From assembly GCA_016937995.1 (NCBI GenBank), contig JAFGVM010000043.1:1-55644 (forward strand): a stretch of DNA of 55,644 nt, given 5' to 3'. The position numbers and the translations under genes are program-made. A model generated the notes under the pieces. That model saw only the letters and a program-made list of their open reading frames with translations. It was not told the origin of the DNA and did no database searches. The stretch is from Candidatus Delongbacteria bacterium (lineage in GTDB: Bacteria; UBA4055). This document shows, piece after piece, positions 44,229-52,733 of the stretch; within the stretch, counting starts at the first letter, position 1, and each line of letters starts with the position of its first letter.

Positions 44229-44265
44229 GGGATTCCTTAATGGTTCAACATCTTGAACCCGCAAC
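44229..44265. repeat. 37-bp intergenic repeat, copy 2
   Basis: Direct repeat of 41197-41233 with three mismatches; the TTCAA-CATC-TTGAA hairpin is kept. Confidence 0.65.
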
Positions 44266-44276
44266 CCTTGGATTCC

Positions 44277-44291
44277 TCCCGATAATCGGGA
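44277..44291. repeat. REP-like palindrome (core TCCCGAT..ATCGGGA)
   Basis: TCCCGATAATCGGGA, flanked on the minus strand by GTCATTC and GGAATCC, as in other copies. The surrounding gap 44122-44414 holds the 37-bp repeat, a GGGACTTCAGTCCC palindrome and a lone TTGACA (44333-44338) without a clear -10 box, but no gene. Confidence 0.6.
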
Positions 44292-44414
44292 AGAATGACA
44301 GTTTTTATTGTCATTAATCCATATAAATATTCTTGACATTCTATATAAAATAAATTTTCTTTACTACCCTAAAATACAGGTGTTAATCTTAGATATTATT
44401 AGAGGTTTTTTTCA

Positions 44415-46478
44415 ATGAATCGTATAACATCCCACCCCGTGCTTGATGTTCAGGAAAAGAAAGAAGTGAATTTCAAATTTGACGGTAAAAAATATACCGG
44501 ATTTGAGAATGAAATGGTCAGCTCTGCCCTGTTCGCCAACGGTATCAAGGAATTCTCTATCCATCAAAAAGGGAATGCTCCACAGGGTATCTTTTGTGCT
44601 AACGGTCAGTGTTCCCAGTGTACAGTTATTATTAATGGTGCTCCATTGAAATCCTGCGTTACTCCTTTACACGAAGGAATGGATATCAGAACTTTGAAGC
44701 ATCTGCCGGAACTGCCTGAAACAGGTCAGGAGAAATTTGAACAGAAGACTGAAACTCTGAAAACTGATGTTCTTATCATTGGTGGTGGACCTTCAGGACT
44801 TACTTCGGCACTTGAACTGGCAAAACTTGATCTCAATATAATCATAATTGAAGATAAAGACAAACTCGGTGGAAAACTTTTACTTCAGACTCATAAGTTC
44901 TTCGGTTCTCAACAGGACAGTTATGCAGGTATGAGAGGTTATGAGATAGGTAATCTTCTTGAGTCTCAGATAAAAGAGAATGAGAATATCACTGTTCTCT
45001 ATGAATCAAGTGTAGTTGGTATTTACAAAGATAAAAAAGCCGGAGTTTATAAGAACAACGGTAAATTTTCACTTATAGATTTTAATGGTCTTATAATTTC
45101 AGCCGGAGCAAGAGAGAAAAGTCTTGTTTTACCCGGTAATGACCTACCCGGAGTTTACGGAGCAGGTGCATTTCAAACACTTGTGAACAGAGATCTTATC
45201 AAAGCTTCTGACAAGGTATTCATAGTTGGATCTGGAAATGTTGGACTTATTGCGGCTTATCATGCTTTACAGGCAGGTATCGGAGTAGCAGGTATTGTTG
45301 ATATTCTTGGTCAGGTTTCAGGTTACAAAGTTCATGCTGACAAAATTCAACGTATGGGTGTTCCGGTATATTTGAACACTACTGTTTTGGCAGCAGGTGG
45401 AAAGAATAAAGTTGAAAAGGTCACTGTAGCAGAAGTTGACGAAAAGTGGGATCCTATATTAGAGACTGCAAGAACTTATGAAGTAGATACGCTTCTTATA
45501 GCGGCGGGATTATCACCTGTAGATGAATTCTATAACTCGGCAGAAAAGTTCGGTTTCAACGTTATCAAAGCAGGTGATGCTGATGAGATAGCTGAAGCAA
45601 GTTCTGCAATGTTCGGTGGTAGAATAGCAGGTCTTCAGATGGCTCAGAAACTTGGAAAAAAGATCGAAATAGCTCAAGAATATTATGATAAATCTGAAGT
45701 TTTAAAATCCAAACCGGGAGAAGTTTATCCTCCAATGGAGGTTGAGATCAAAGAACATTTTACTCCTGTATTCCAATGCATCCAGGATATCCCTTGTAAC
45801 CCGTGTACAACAGTCTGCCCAAAGAATTGTATCGCACTTGATAAGAAGCTCGGTACGATAATGGATGTTCCAATGTATGTGAACGATGACTGTATCGGTT
45901 GCGGACTTTGTGTTGCTATCTGTCCGGGTCTGGCAATTTCTCTGGTCAAGCAGGTTGAAGAAAGTTATGCAGAAGTTATGTTACCTCATGAATATATTCT
46001 TGATTTTGCACCTGGTGATAAGTTATCTGTTACTGACATTGATGGTAATATCCTGGAAAAAGCAGAAGTTCTTTCTACTAAATTCAATAAAAAATATAAG
46101 ACAAACCTTGTTACTCTGAAAATGTCTATCGAGAATGCTGCAAAAGCTATCGGTATCAGAGTTCAGGATGAAAGTGTAACTAAACCGGTGAAAAATACAT
46201 GGCTTGATTTCTTGCCTGAGAACGGTATTGTCTGTAGATGTGAGAGAATTTCAGTGAAAGAGATCGTTGATTTTATCAAGGATTACAGGGTCAGAGATGT
46301 CAATCAACTTAAGCAGATCAGGGTCGGTATGGGTTCATGCGGTTCTAAGACTTGTTCTATCCTGATGCCGAGGATATTTGCACAGGCGGGAGTTGATTGG
46401 AAGGATGTTACACCCGGAACGATCAGACCGCTTACTGTTGAAGTACCTATGAGTGCGCTTGTAGACAAGAAGGAGTAG
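44415..46478 (+). CDS. FAD/iron-sulfur dehydrogenase alpha subunit (sarcosine/proline dehydrogenase-like)
   Basis: This 687-residue multidomain flavoprotein has, in order: a plant-type [2Fe-2S] domain (about 10-85: CANGQCSQC and a fourth Cys in PLKSC); an FAD/NAD(P) oxidoreductase domain (LIIGGGPSGLTS near 115, a second dinucleotide loop IVGSGNVGL near 270); a 4Fe-4S dicluster domain (IPCNPCTTVCPKNC and CIGCGLCVAICPG, about 460-510); and a C-terminal BFD-type [2Fe-2S] domain (VCRCERIS and GSCGSKTCS, about 605-645). This matches alpha subunits of heteromeric sarcosine/proline/hydroxyproline dehydrogenases without the folate-binding GcvT domain. Electrons likely pass from the partner flavoprotein (46578-47726) to a soluble carrier or quinone. 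The exact amine substrate is open. Confidence 0.82.
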   Translation: MNRITSHPVLDVQEKKEVNFKFDGKKYTGFENEMVSSALFANGIKEFSIHQKGNAPQGIFCANGQCSQCTVIINGAPLKSCVTPLHEGMDIRTLKHLPELPETGQEKFEQKTETLKTDVLIIGGGPSGLTSALELAKLDLNIIIIEDKDKLGGKLLLQTHKFFGSQQDSYAGMRGYEIGNLLESQIKENENITVLYESSVVGIYKDKKAGVYKNNGKFSLIDFNGLIISAGAREKSLVLPGNDLPGVYGAGAFQTLVNRDLIKASDKVFIVGSGNVGLIAAYHALQAGIGVAGIVDILGQVSGYKVHADKIQRMGVPVYLNTTVLAAGGKNKVEKVTVAEVDEKWDPILETARTYEVDTLLIAAGLSPVDEFYNSAEKFGFNVIKAGDADEIAEASSAMFGGRIAGLQMAQKLGKKIEIAQEYYDKSEVLKSKPGEVYPPMEVEIKEHFTPVFQCIQDIPCNPCTTVCPKNCIALDKKLGTIMDVPMYVNDDCIGCGLCVAICPGLAISLVKQVEESYAEVMLPHEYILDFAPGDKLSVTDIDGNILEKAEVLSTKFNKKYKTNLVTLKMSIENAAKAIGIRVQDESVTKPVKNTWLDFLPENGIVCRCERISVKEIVDFIKDYRVRDVNQLKQIRVGMGSCGSKTCSILMPRIFAQAGVDWKDVTPGTIRPLTVEVPMSALVDKKE

Positions 46479-46487
46479 CAGTTCTTC

Positions 46488-46509
46488 ATTCCGGACTCCG
46501 ATCCGGAAT
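46488..46509. repeat. REP-like palindrome between the two dehydrogenase subunits
   Basis: ATTCCGGA, 6 bases, TCCGGAAT: a perfect 8-bp stem 10 bases past the alpha-subunit stop. Confidence 0.6.
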
Positions 46510-46518
46510 CAAAAAGAG

Positions 46519-46539
46519 ATCCTGAAATAAATTCAGGAT
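46519..46539. repeat. REP-like palindrome with arms ATCCTGAA/TTCAGGAT
   Basis: ATCCTGAA, ATAAA, TTCAGGAT. The glyA terminator stem (ACCCTGAA..TTCAGGGT) is a near match, hinting at common origin. Confidence 0.6.
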
Positions 46540-46577
46540 GACGGTTATAGGATGAATATAAAATTAGGATAGTAGAT

Positions 46578-47726
46578 ATGAAAAATTATGATATTATAAT
46601 AATCGGTGCGGGAAGTGTCGGACTTCCATTAAGCTATTACCTGTCCAGGAAGGGTAAAAAGGTCGCTGTCATAGAGAAACGACATTCCTATGGTCGTGGC
46701 GAGAATAAAGCCGCTATCGGTGGTATTAGAGCAACTCACAGTGATCCTGCAAAGATAAAGATAGGTCAGATGAGTATTGATATTGTAAAAGGTCTTGAGA
46801 AAGAGCACGGTATGGAATTAGATTGGATCACAGGTGGCTACCTTTATCCTGTCTATGATAAAGCAAAAGAGACAGCTCTAAAGTCTCTATTGGTCACTCA
46901 GAAAGAATTCGGTTTGAATATAGACTGGATAGAACCTAAGAAGATCAAGAAACTCGTTCCCGGTATCACTGAAGAAGGACTGAGAGGAGGTACTTATTCA
47001 CCTCAGGACGGATCTGCATCTCCATTGAAGGTCGCAGGTGCTTTCTACAAATTATCTTTTGAAGCCGGAACTAATTTTTTCTTTGACGAAGAAGTAATTT
47101 CGATCGATACAGCAGACGACAAAATAACTACAATTAAGACAAATAAAGAAGAATATAAAGCAAGTGTTTACATAAATGCAGCCGGTGCATGTGCCAGAGA
47201 ACTTGGAAAACTTTGCGGACTTGATCTGCCGGTATATCCTGATTCTCACGAAGGCGGTATCACTGAACCTGTTAAACCGTTCTTTAAACCAATGGTTGTT
47301 GATCTAAGATCTGATGAGCAGAGTGCGAATTTCTACTATTATCAGAACTATGAAGGCCAGATGGTTTTCTGTGTAACTCCTGAACCTAAGATACTCGGCA
47401 AAGACTATGATAGTACTTCTGAATTCCTTCCTTTAGCTGTTAGAAGATTATTGGCTATTCATCCTAGACTTAAGAATATCAGAGTAAGAAAGACCTGGAG
47501 AGGCCTCTACCCTATGACTCCTGACGGTTTCCCTATCGTTGGCTGGACAGAAGATGTACACAATATGTTCCTTGCAGTCGGAATGTGCGGACAGGGATTC
47601 ATGCTGGGACCGGGACTCGGAAAGATCATCTCTGAGATACTTGTTGAAGAAAAGAATGATTATGATTTTATATTGAAGCAATTAAGTTTGTATCGTGCGT
47701 TCGAGGGGAATGAGGTACTCAAATAA
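46578..47726 (+). CDS. FAD-dependent amino-acid dehydrogenase beta subunit (DAO family)
   Basis: This 382-residue flavoprotein of the D-amino-acid oxidase/sarcosine oxidase beta type begins IIIGAGSVGLPLSYYLSRKG (FAD loop), then has AAIGGIRATHSDP, which binds FAD, a conserved INAAGACARELG in the middle, and PMTPDGFPIVGWTEDVHNMF followed by GMCGQGFMLGPGLGK at the C-terminus, the usual FAD-closing motif. It oxidises the C-N bond of a secondary amino acid or D-amino acid. It pairs with the iron-sulfur alpha subunit upstream; heterotetrameric sarcosine oxidases and archaeal proline dehydrogenases share this split. Nearby glyA would be consistent with sarcosine-to-glycine metabolism, but that is inference. 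Confidence 0.82.
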   Translation: MKNYDIIIIGAGSVGLPLSYYLSRKGKKVAVIEKRHSYGRGENKAAIGGIRATHSDPAKIKIGQMSIDIVKGLEKEHGMELDWITGGYLYPVYDKAKETALKSLLVTQKEFGLNIDWIEPKKIKKLVPGITEEGLRGGTYSPQDGSASPLKVAGAFYKLSFEAGTNFFFDEEVISIDTADDKITTIKTNKEEYKASVYINAAGACARELGKLCGLDLPVYPDSHEGGITEPVKPFFKPMVVDLRSDEQSANFYYYQNYEGQMVFCVTPEPKILGKDYDSTSEFLPLAVRRLLAIHPRLKNIRVRKTWRGLYPMTPDGFPIVGWTEDVHNMFLAVGMCGQGFMLGPGLGKIISEILVEEKNDYDFILKQLSLYRAFEGNEVLK

Positions 47727-47737
47727 GTCACTGTAGG

Positions 47738-47755
47738 GGCGTATCATTATACGCC
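47738..47755. repeat. Intergenic palindrome GGCGTAT-CATT-ATACGCC
   Basis: Perfect 7-bp stem with a 4-base loop just after the dehydrogenase operon. It is one of several short palindromes in the gene-free stretch 47727-48138, which otherwise holds a terminator and a promoter. Confidence 0.55.
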
Positions 47756-47817
47756 TTTAAGGGTATAAGACTTATTTGTGAACATCCAACATTCAACACG
47801 GAATGTTCAATTTTCAA

Positions 47818-47846
47818 GGGGCAGGTTAATTAACTGCCCTTTTTTG
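47818..47846 (+). terminator. Rho-independent terminator of the dehydrogenase operon
   Basis: GGGCAG, GTTAATTAA loop, CTGCCC, then TTTTTTG. It lies 92 bases after the beta-subunit stop. Confidence 0.82.
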
Positions 47847-47855
47847 TCATTGCGG

Positions 47856-47871
47856 TCCCGATTTATCGGGA
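47856..47871. repeat. REP-like palindrome (core TCCCGAT..ATCGGGA)
   Basis: TCCCGATTTATCGGGA. Diverged relatives follow at about 47899-47926 (GTCATTCTCGGA...TCCGGGAATCC) and 47944-47967 (GTCATTCTTCCCT...ATCGGGA). Confidence 0.6.
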
Positions 47872-48077
47872 GAAGCAATCTAAAACAAATCTCACACCGT
47901 CATTCTCGGACTTGATCCGGGAATCCAGGGGCAATCATCCACCGTCATTCTTCCCTATGAATCGGGAGATTTAGAATCTTTCTTTTGAATTTCCTCAAAA
48001 TTTAATTTGCAGTTAAATAACAAATATATAACTATTTATAAAGATTTTAGCACCACAAAAACCGTATTAACCCCTAT

Positions 48078-48106
48078 TTGACAATTCGCTAACTAATTGT
48101 TAGTTT
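48078..48106 (+). promoter_or_regulatory. Promoter-like sequence upstream of the broken secreted-protein gene
   Basis: TTGACA (48078-48083), 17 bases, TAGTTT (48101-48106). The spacer contains a CTAAC-TAATT-GTTAG palindrome that could be an operator. Confidence 0.5.
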
Positions 48107-48138
48107 ATTAAATACACATAAATATCAGGGGATTTATC

Positions 48139-48827
48139 ATGATGAAAGTTCTTTCTTTTAAGCTGCTAATAGTCATTCTCTTTATTTTTTCAACATCACT
48201 TTGGAGTGATCATAAAAGCGATCTGGAAGAAGCATTGAAATATTATCCATTAAATACTGGTGATGTCAGAAAAGGGCGTGTAAATAATTTTGTGTAAACG
48301 GTCTGCAACCATTAACTTCTATCAAAGGAGGAACAGACAATGAAACTCCTCAAAATGGATTATCTTATAACATTTATATAGGTACTCAAAGTCAATCTGC
48401 AGATATTTTAGATCCAATGAGTGATACTCATACAGGTTACAGAAAAATAGTAGATATTGGCAACGTAAATCAAAACACAACATGGACAATTAAGAATCTT
48501 CCTTATGGTGAATACTACTGGAGTGTTCAAGCCATAGATCACAATTATACAGGATCAGAATTTGCAAAAGAACAGCTTGTATGGCATACTGACGCTCCAC
48601 AAAATTTAAGAATTTTACGGGATGAAGATCATTTGAATATTTTCTGGAATTCAAAAGCAGATGCAACAAGCTATTCAATATACTCATCTGATGATCCATA
48701 CGCACAATTCCCCGAAGATTGGACTTTAGAAGCAAATAATATTATAACTACATTATGGAGTGATTATAAAATAAGACCTAATAAAAAATTCTATCGTGTT
48801 GTTGCTGTAAGTGACGATAAGAAATAA
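48139..48827 (+). pseudogene. Secreted Fn3-domain protein, disrupted by an IS end and internal deletion
   Basis: The 5' piece (48139-48269) encodes a signal peptide, MMKVLSFKLLIVILFIFS, and the start of a mature protein (SDHKSDLEEALKYYPLN). At 48270 it runs into the IS-end sequence, where the frame soon stops (TAA, 48295-48297). The 3' piece resumes at 48339 with NETPQNGLSYNIYIGTQ, then DTHTGYRKIVDIGN and NLPYGEYYWSVQAIDH, a domain typical of FG-GAP-repeat surface proteins. It ends in the same Fn3-like C-terminal module as 19359-21959 (SYSIYSSDDPYAQF, KKFYRVVAV). An Met at 48417 could start a 136-residue remnant, but that would lack a signal peptide. The original protein was surely much longer; the middle has been lost. 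Confidence 0.75.
48270..48338 (+). mobile_element. Orphan 69-bp IS 5' end inside the pseudogene
   Basis: It is the inverted copy of positions 27-95 with a single mismatch (C for T in GGGCGTGT). It includes the terminal repeat, leader and ribosome site but stops where the transposase start codon should be; the transposase and the other IS end are gone. A deletion with one end inside the IS explains the structure. Confidence 0.7.
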
Positions 48828-48829
48828 CC

Positions 48830-49498
48830 CTACTCCACCGTCTTAAAAAACCTGCTCCACCGAAAATCCCCATTTCCATCAATCGAAGAATAAATAAAAC
48901 TCGCCTTCCCAATTACATCCTTAGCATCCACAAAGCCGAAAGATCTCGAATCATAGCTCAAATTCCTATTATCCCCTAGAACAAAAATAAAACCTTCCGG
49001 AACAACAACCGGAGGAATATCTTTAATGATCTTATTCGTAAAAACAGATGTCATATCTTCATTAAAAGAAGTCTGAAACTCTTCAACAGGCATATCATCC
49101 ACAAGGATCTTATTATTCCTCACTTCAACTGTCTGACCATGAACAGCTACACATCTTTTAATGTACTTATCAGGTCTTGCAGGCATTTGTTTACTGATCA
49201 CAATAACATCACCAACTTCAATGTTCTTAAATCCTGGTAATTTGAAAGAAGGTAGATCAAAATTGAAATTAAAAAAAGGTATTGTGACCATATTAGGGGT
49301 ATTGGCTCCGTAAACAAGCTTGTTGATGAGCACAAAATCACCGGGAAGCAATATATTCATCATAGAAATTGATGAGACCCTATAAAATTCAAAAAATATA
49401 GCTTTGGAAAGTAAAATAAAAATTAATAGAACTAAGAAAAATAAATATTTAAAATTCTTTTTTTTATTTTCAGGAGCTATTTGTTCAGGTTTATTCAT
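48830..49498 (-). CDS. lepB: Signal peptidase I
   Basis: This 222-residue inner-membrane protease has one N-terminal helix (about 18-37) and the periplasmic catalytic domain. The Ser nucleophile is in [14 protein letters not shown] near residue 44 (the usual Pro after SM is replaced by Met-Asn). The general-base Lys is in [13 protein letters not shown] near residue 110, and box E reads [16 protein letters not shown]. It cleaves signal peptides of exported proteins. The start overlaps the lepA stop by 8 bases, and the lepA-lepB order matches that of E. coli. Confidence 0.94.
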   Translation of the reverse strand: MNKPEQIAPENKKKNFKYLFFLVLLIFILLSKAIFFEFYRVSSISMMNILLPGDFVLINKLVYGANTPNMVTIPFFNFNFDLPSFKLPGFKNIEVGDVIVISKQMPARPDKYIKRCVAVHGQTVEVRNNKILVDDMPVEEFQTSFNEDMTSVFTNKIIKDIPPVVVPEGFIFVLGDNRNLSYDSRSFGFVDAKDVIGKASFIYSSIDGNGDFRWSRFFKTVE

Positions 49499-51287
49499 CT
49501 ATCTTTAACAGTGCTAAAAATGCTTCCTGAGGTAGTTCAACTGAACCGATCTGCTTCATTCTTTTCTTACCTTTTTTCTGCTTCTCCAACAATTTTCTTT
49601 TACGTGTGATGTCTCCACCGTAACATTTTGCAGTAACATTTTTCCTTAGAGCTTTTACAGTTGTCCTGGCAATGATCCTTGATCCTATTCCAGCCTGAAT
49701 TGCAACATCATACATCTGTCGGGGTATGATCTCCTTAAGCTTTTTACATATCCTTTCTCCATAATGATACGCTTTATCTTTATGGATGATCGCAGCAAGA
49801 GCATCGACTTTTTCTCCATTAAGCATTATATCCAGCTTTATCATATCAGCAGGCTGGTAGTCTGTAACTTCATAGTCAAAAGAAGCATAACCACGTGAAA
49901 TAGATTTTAATTTATCAAAAAAATCAAAGATCACTTCAGATAAAGGAAAATCATACTTCAGAACAACTCTGTTCTCATCAAGATAATCGGTCAGATGATA
50001 AATACCTCTTCTTTCAAGAGATAGTTTCATTATCGGACCAATATGTTCGGTCAAAGTTATTATCTGAGCTTTAATATAAGGTTCCTCGATCTTAATGATC
50101 ATATCATTGGAGTTAAGGTCCTTTGGATTATTTATCTCTTCAATATCCCCGTTCTGCTTATGAAGTTTGTAAGTAACACTCGGAAAAGTATTGATAACAG
50201 AAAGATCGTATTCTCTTTCAAGTCTTTCATGAACTATCTCCATATGAAGAAGTCCAAGATAACCTACACGAAAACCAAATCCCAATGCCGTGGAATTTTC
50301 TGGCAGATAGACCAGTGACGAATCATTCAACTGTAATTTTTCAAGTGAATCTTTCAGATCTTCATAATCTTCTGTACTCACAGGGAAAACACCCGAGAAT
50401 ACCATAGGTTTAATATCCTGATAACCCGGTAAAGATACTTTGGTCTTGTAGCTATCTAAAGTAACAGTATCTCCAACTTTAATATCTTTTGCCGTCTTGG
50501 TACCTGTGATCAAATATCCAACCTCTCCGGCTTTAAGAGTCTCTTTCTTAACTCTCTCCATTTTAAGAATGCCGATCTCTTCAACGAACAAACTTTGATC
50601 AGTATTTATAAGTTTGATCTTATCACCCTTCTGAATAAAACCGTTGACAACTTTAATATATGCGACCGCTCCTCTAAACGAGTCATACATAGAGTCGAAA
50701 ATTAAAGCTTGAAGTGGTTTATCCTCACTTCCCTTTGGAGGAGGAATGACCTGAACGATCTTCTCTAATAAACTTTCGATACCTTCTCCAGTCTTCGCTG
50801 AAGTAAAAATGATATCATCATCATCACATCCGATAAGATCTATGACCTGTTGCGCTACAACTTCAGGTTGAGCAGCGGGAAGATCTATCTTATTTATTAC
50901 AGGAATTATTTCCAGATCCTGTTCCATAGCAAGGTAAAGATTTGAAAGTGTCTGAGCTTCAATACCCTGAGATGCATCCACTACAAGTATTGCACCTTCA
51001 CAGGCAGCAATACTTCTTGAAACTTCATATGTAAAATCTACATGCCCAGGTGTATCTATCAAATTCAAAATATATTTCTTTTTGTCAAGTGCTGTATGTT
51101 CCATTCTAATTGCATGGGATTTTATTGTGATCCCTCTTTCCTGCTCAAGTTCCATATCATCGAGAGTTTGTTTTTTAATATCTCTCTCTGCCACAGTGCC
51201 TGTAATCTGCAACATCCTATCAGCTAAAGTTGATTTCCCATGATCTATATGTGCCACAATGCAAAAATTTCTAATATTATCATTCAT
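49491..51287 (-). CDS. lepA: Elongation factor 4 (LepA), ribosomal back-translocase GTPase
   Basis: At 598 residues it is full length. The GTPase domain has [13 protein letters not shown] (G1), [12 protein letters not shown] (G2), DTPGHVDF (G3) and NKIDLPAAQ (G4). The LepA-specific C-terminal domain ends with [20 protein letters not shown] and [17 protein letters not shown], unique to this family. It acts on stalled or mistranslocated ribosomes. It has a promoter directly upstream and is coupled to lepB. Confidence 0.97.
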   Translation of the reverse strand: MNDNIRNFCIVAHIDHGKSTLADRMLQITGTVAERDIKKQTLDDMELEQERGITIKSHAIRMEHTALDKKKYILNLIDTPGHVDFTYEVSRSIAACEGAILVVDASQGIEAQTLSNLYLAMEQDLEIIPVINKIDLPAAQPEVVAQQVIDLIGCDDDDIIFTSAKTGEGIESLLEKIVQVIPPPKGSEDKPLQALIFDSMYDSFRGAVAYIKVVNGFIQKGDKIKLINTDQSLFVEEIGILKMERVKKETLKAGEVGYLITGTKTAKDIKVGDTVTLDSYKTKVSLPGYQDIKPMVFSGVFPVSTEDYEDLKDSLEKLQLNDSSLVYLPENSTALGFGFRVGYLGLLHMEIVHERLEREYDLSVINTFPSVTYKLHKQNGDIEEINNPKDLNSNDMIIKIEEPYIKAQIITLTEHIGPIMKLSLERRGIYHLTDYLDENRVVLKYDFPLSEVIFDFFDKLKSISRGYASFDYEVTDYQPADMIKLDIMLNGEKVDALAAIIHKDKAYHYGERICKKLKEIIPRQMYDVAIQAGIGSRIIARTTVKALRKNVTAKCYGGDITRKRKLLEKQKKGKKRMKQIGSVELPQEAFLALLKIDE

Positions 51288-51329
51288 TTTTTTTCTAACT
51301 CACAGTAGTTTAGTTATTTCTTAGCCGAG

Positions 51330-51358
51330 AATATACTTGATGAAAGCTAAATAATCAA
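51330..51358 (-). promoter_or_regulatory. Sigma-70-type promoter of lepA-lepB
   Basis: On the minus strand, TTGATT (51358-51353), 17 bases, TATATT (51335-51330). It abuts the terminator of the zinc-ribbon gene. Confidence 0.66.
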
Positions 51359-51360
51359 TT

Positions 51361-51385
51361 AAAAAAAGCTGCATTTCAGCAGCTT
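51361..51385 (-). terminator. Rho-independent terminator of the zinc-ribbon gene
   Basis: On the minus strand, AAGCTGC, TGAAAT loop, GCAGCTT and a run of T. Confidence 0.8.
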
Positions 51386-51414
51386 GTAATAAGTTTGTAT
51401 TATGATAAATTTAT

Positions 51415-51633
51415 TTATCCCATTATTGTTTTTTTGACTATATTTTCATACGGTTTGTGAGAAATGTGCTTTTCTTCGAAGAGTTTCGATTCAACTGTCC
51501 CGTCTTTCCTGATCTTCACTACAGTTCTCTTTCCGCAGTAACCACAACCGACATACTTCTTTTCAGGGGAAAAAGAGATTTCTCCAATTTCTTCATCACA
51601 GTGAGAACATTTGATCTTGATCTTTTCTTTCAT
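51415..51633 (-). CDS. Small zinc-ribbon protein
   Basis: This 72-residue protein carries two Cys pairs, CSHCDEEIG near residue 9 and CGYCGKRTVV near residue 30, spaced 18 residues apart, a compact zinc ribbon. The C-terminal 35 residues are basic and polar. A GGAGG ribosome site and a dedicated terminator support a real gene. It may bind nucleic acid or be a metal-handling adaptor; no family can be named. Confidence 0.7.
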   Translation of the reverse strand: MKEKIKIKCSHCDEEIGEISFSPEKKYVGCGYCGKRTVVKIRKDGTVESKLFEEKHISHKPYENIVKKTIMG

Positions 51634-51744
51634 TTTGGATCCTCCGTGTAAAAGTTTAGTATTTATGTAAAAAACGTATCATCATATCCATGATATCTTA
51701 TACTATTAATGTAATGACATAGTTTCTCAAAACCAAAGAAAAAC

Positions 51745-52722
51745 TTAGTTTTTTGAATTTTCCCGAATGATGACCCAGATAAAAAATGGTCCGCCTATTA
51801 TAGCGGTAATAATTCCTACCGGAAGTTCAGCAGGTGAAAGAATAACTTTTGAAATAAAGTCACAGATCAGCAACATAGCACTTCCTGTCAAAGAAGAAGC
51901 AATCAATAAATATTTATAGTTCTTACCGACAAAAGCAGATGCAATATGAGGAGCGATTATTCCCACAAAACCGATTGGACCCGTAAATGCTACAACAGAA
52001 CCGATCATAAGGGAAGTTACAACAAAAAGAACTTTTTTAACCTTATTTATTTCAACTCCTCTGCTGATGGAAAGCTCATCTCCTATACTTAAAAGATTAA
52101 GCTCATTTCTATAATTGTAAATAATTATTGAGCCTAATATAAAAAATATCGACGTATTTATTATCGGAGTATAACCAATTACATCGAGTCCCCCCATTGT
52201 CCATCTTGTGATCTTAAATACATTCTCCGGATCTGTAGTATATTGCAGGAGAAGGATTATACTGGCAAAAAAGAAATTAATAACAACACCTGTAAGTATC
52301 ATTGTATTGTCTTTGAAAGATCTGAGGAAAAGAGATATCATGTAAATAACAGCTATTGATAAAATTGCACCGGTAAATGAAAAGATTGTTATCAGTGAAA
52401 ATCCCAGTATGGAAAATGAGATCGGTGAAACAATATATAAAGTCGCTCCTAAAGAAGCACCGCTTGCCGTTCCTAGTGTAAACGGCGAAGCTATGGGATT
52501 ACGAAATAGAGACTGGAAAACTGCACCGCTAATTGCAAGAACAGAACCTGTTATAAGAGCGAGTAAGGCTCTGGGTAATCTTATCCTGAAAAAGATCTCA
52601 GTGACAGTATCAGAATGAAATATTTCCATTGGTAAAATGATAGAATTTCCAAAAAATACGTTCATCAAAAAGAAAATGATCAGGATAACGAACATTAATA
52701 ATATTTTATATTTTTTTCTCAA
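51745..52722 (-). CDS. FecCD/BtuC-type ABC transporter permease
   Basis: This 325-residue protein has about 9 to 10 helices, starting at TTG. Family motifs are present: RLPRALLALITGSVLAISGA near the N-terminus, NPIASPFTLGTASGASLGA, and the coupling region GPIGFVGIIAPHIASAFVG near residue 240. It would form the channel of an importer for ferric siderophore, heme or cobalamin. The ATPase gene lies 11 bases upstream. No substrate-binding protein or TonB receptor is in the window. Confidence 0.9.
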   Translation of the reverse strand: MRKKYKILLMFVILIIFFLMNVFFGNSIILPMEIFHSDTVTEIFFRIRLPRALLALITGSVLAISGAVFQSLFRNPIASPFTLGTASGASLGATLYIVSPISFSILGFSLITIFSFTGAILSIAVIYMISLFLRSFKDNTMILTGVVINFFFASIILLLQYTTDPENVFKITRWTMGGLDVIGYTPIINTSIFFILGSIIIYNYRNELNLLSIGDELSISRGVEINKVKKVLFVVTSLMIGSVVAFTGPIGFVGIIAPHIASAFVGKNYKYLLIASSLTGSAMLLICDFISKVILSPAELPVGIITAIIGGPFFIWVIIRENSKN

Positions 52723-52733
52723 TATTAGTATCT

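Noticed and set aside
44333-44338. TTGACA upstream of the dehydrogenase operon as a promoter
   Set aside because: No acceptable -10 box at 16-18 bases; only A/T-rich sequence. Left unassigned.
48417-48827. A stand-alone 136-residue gene starting at 48417
   Set aside because: The frame extends upstream to 48339 with clear domain homology to secreted proteins, and there is no ribosome site at 48417, so it is the 3' part of a pseudogene.
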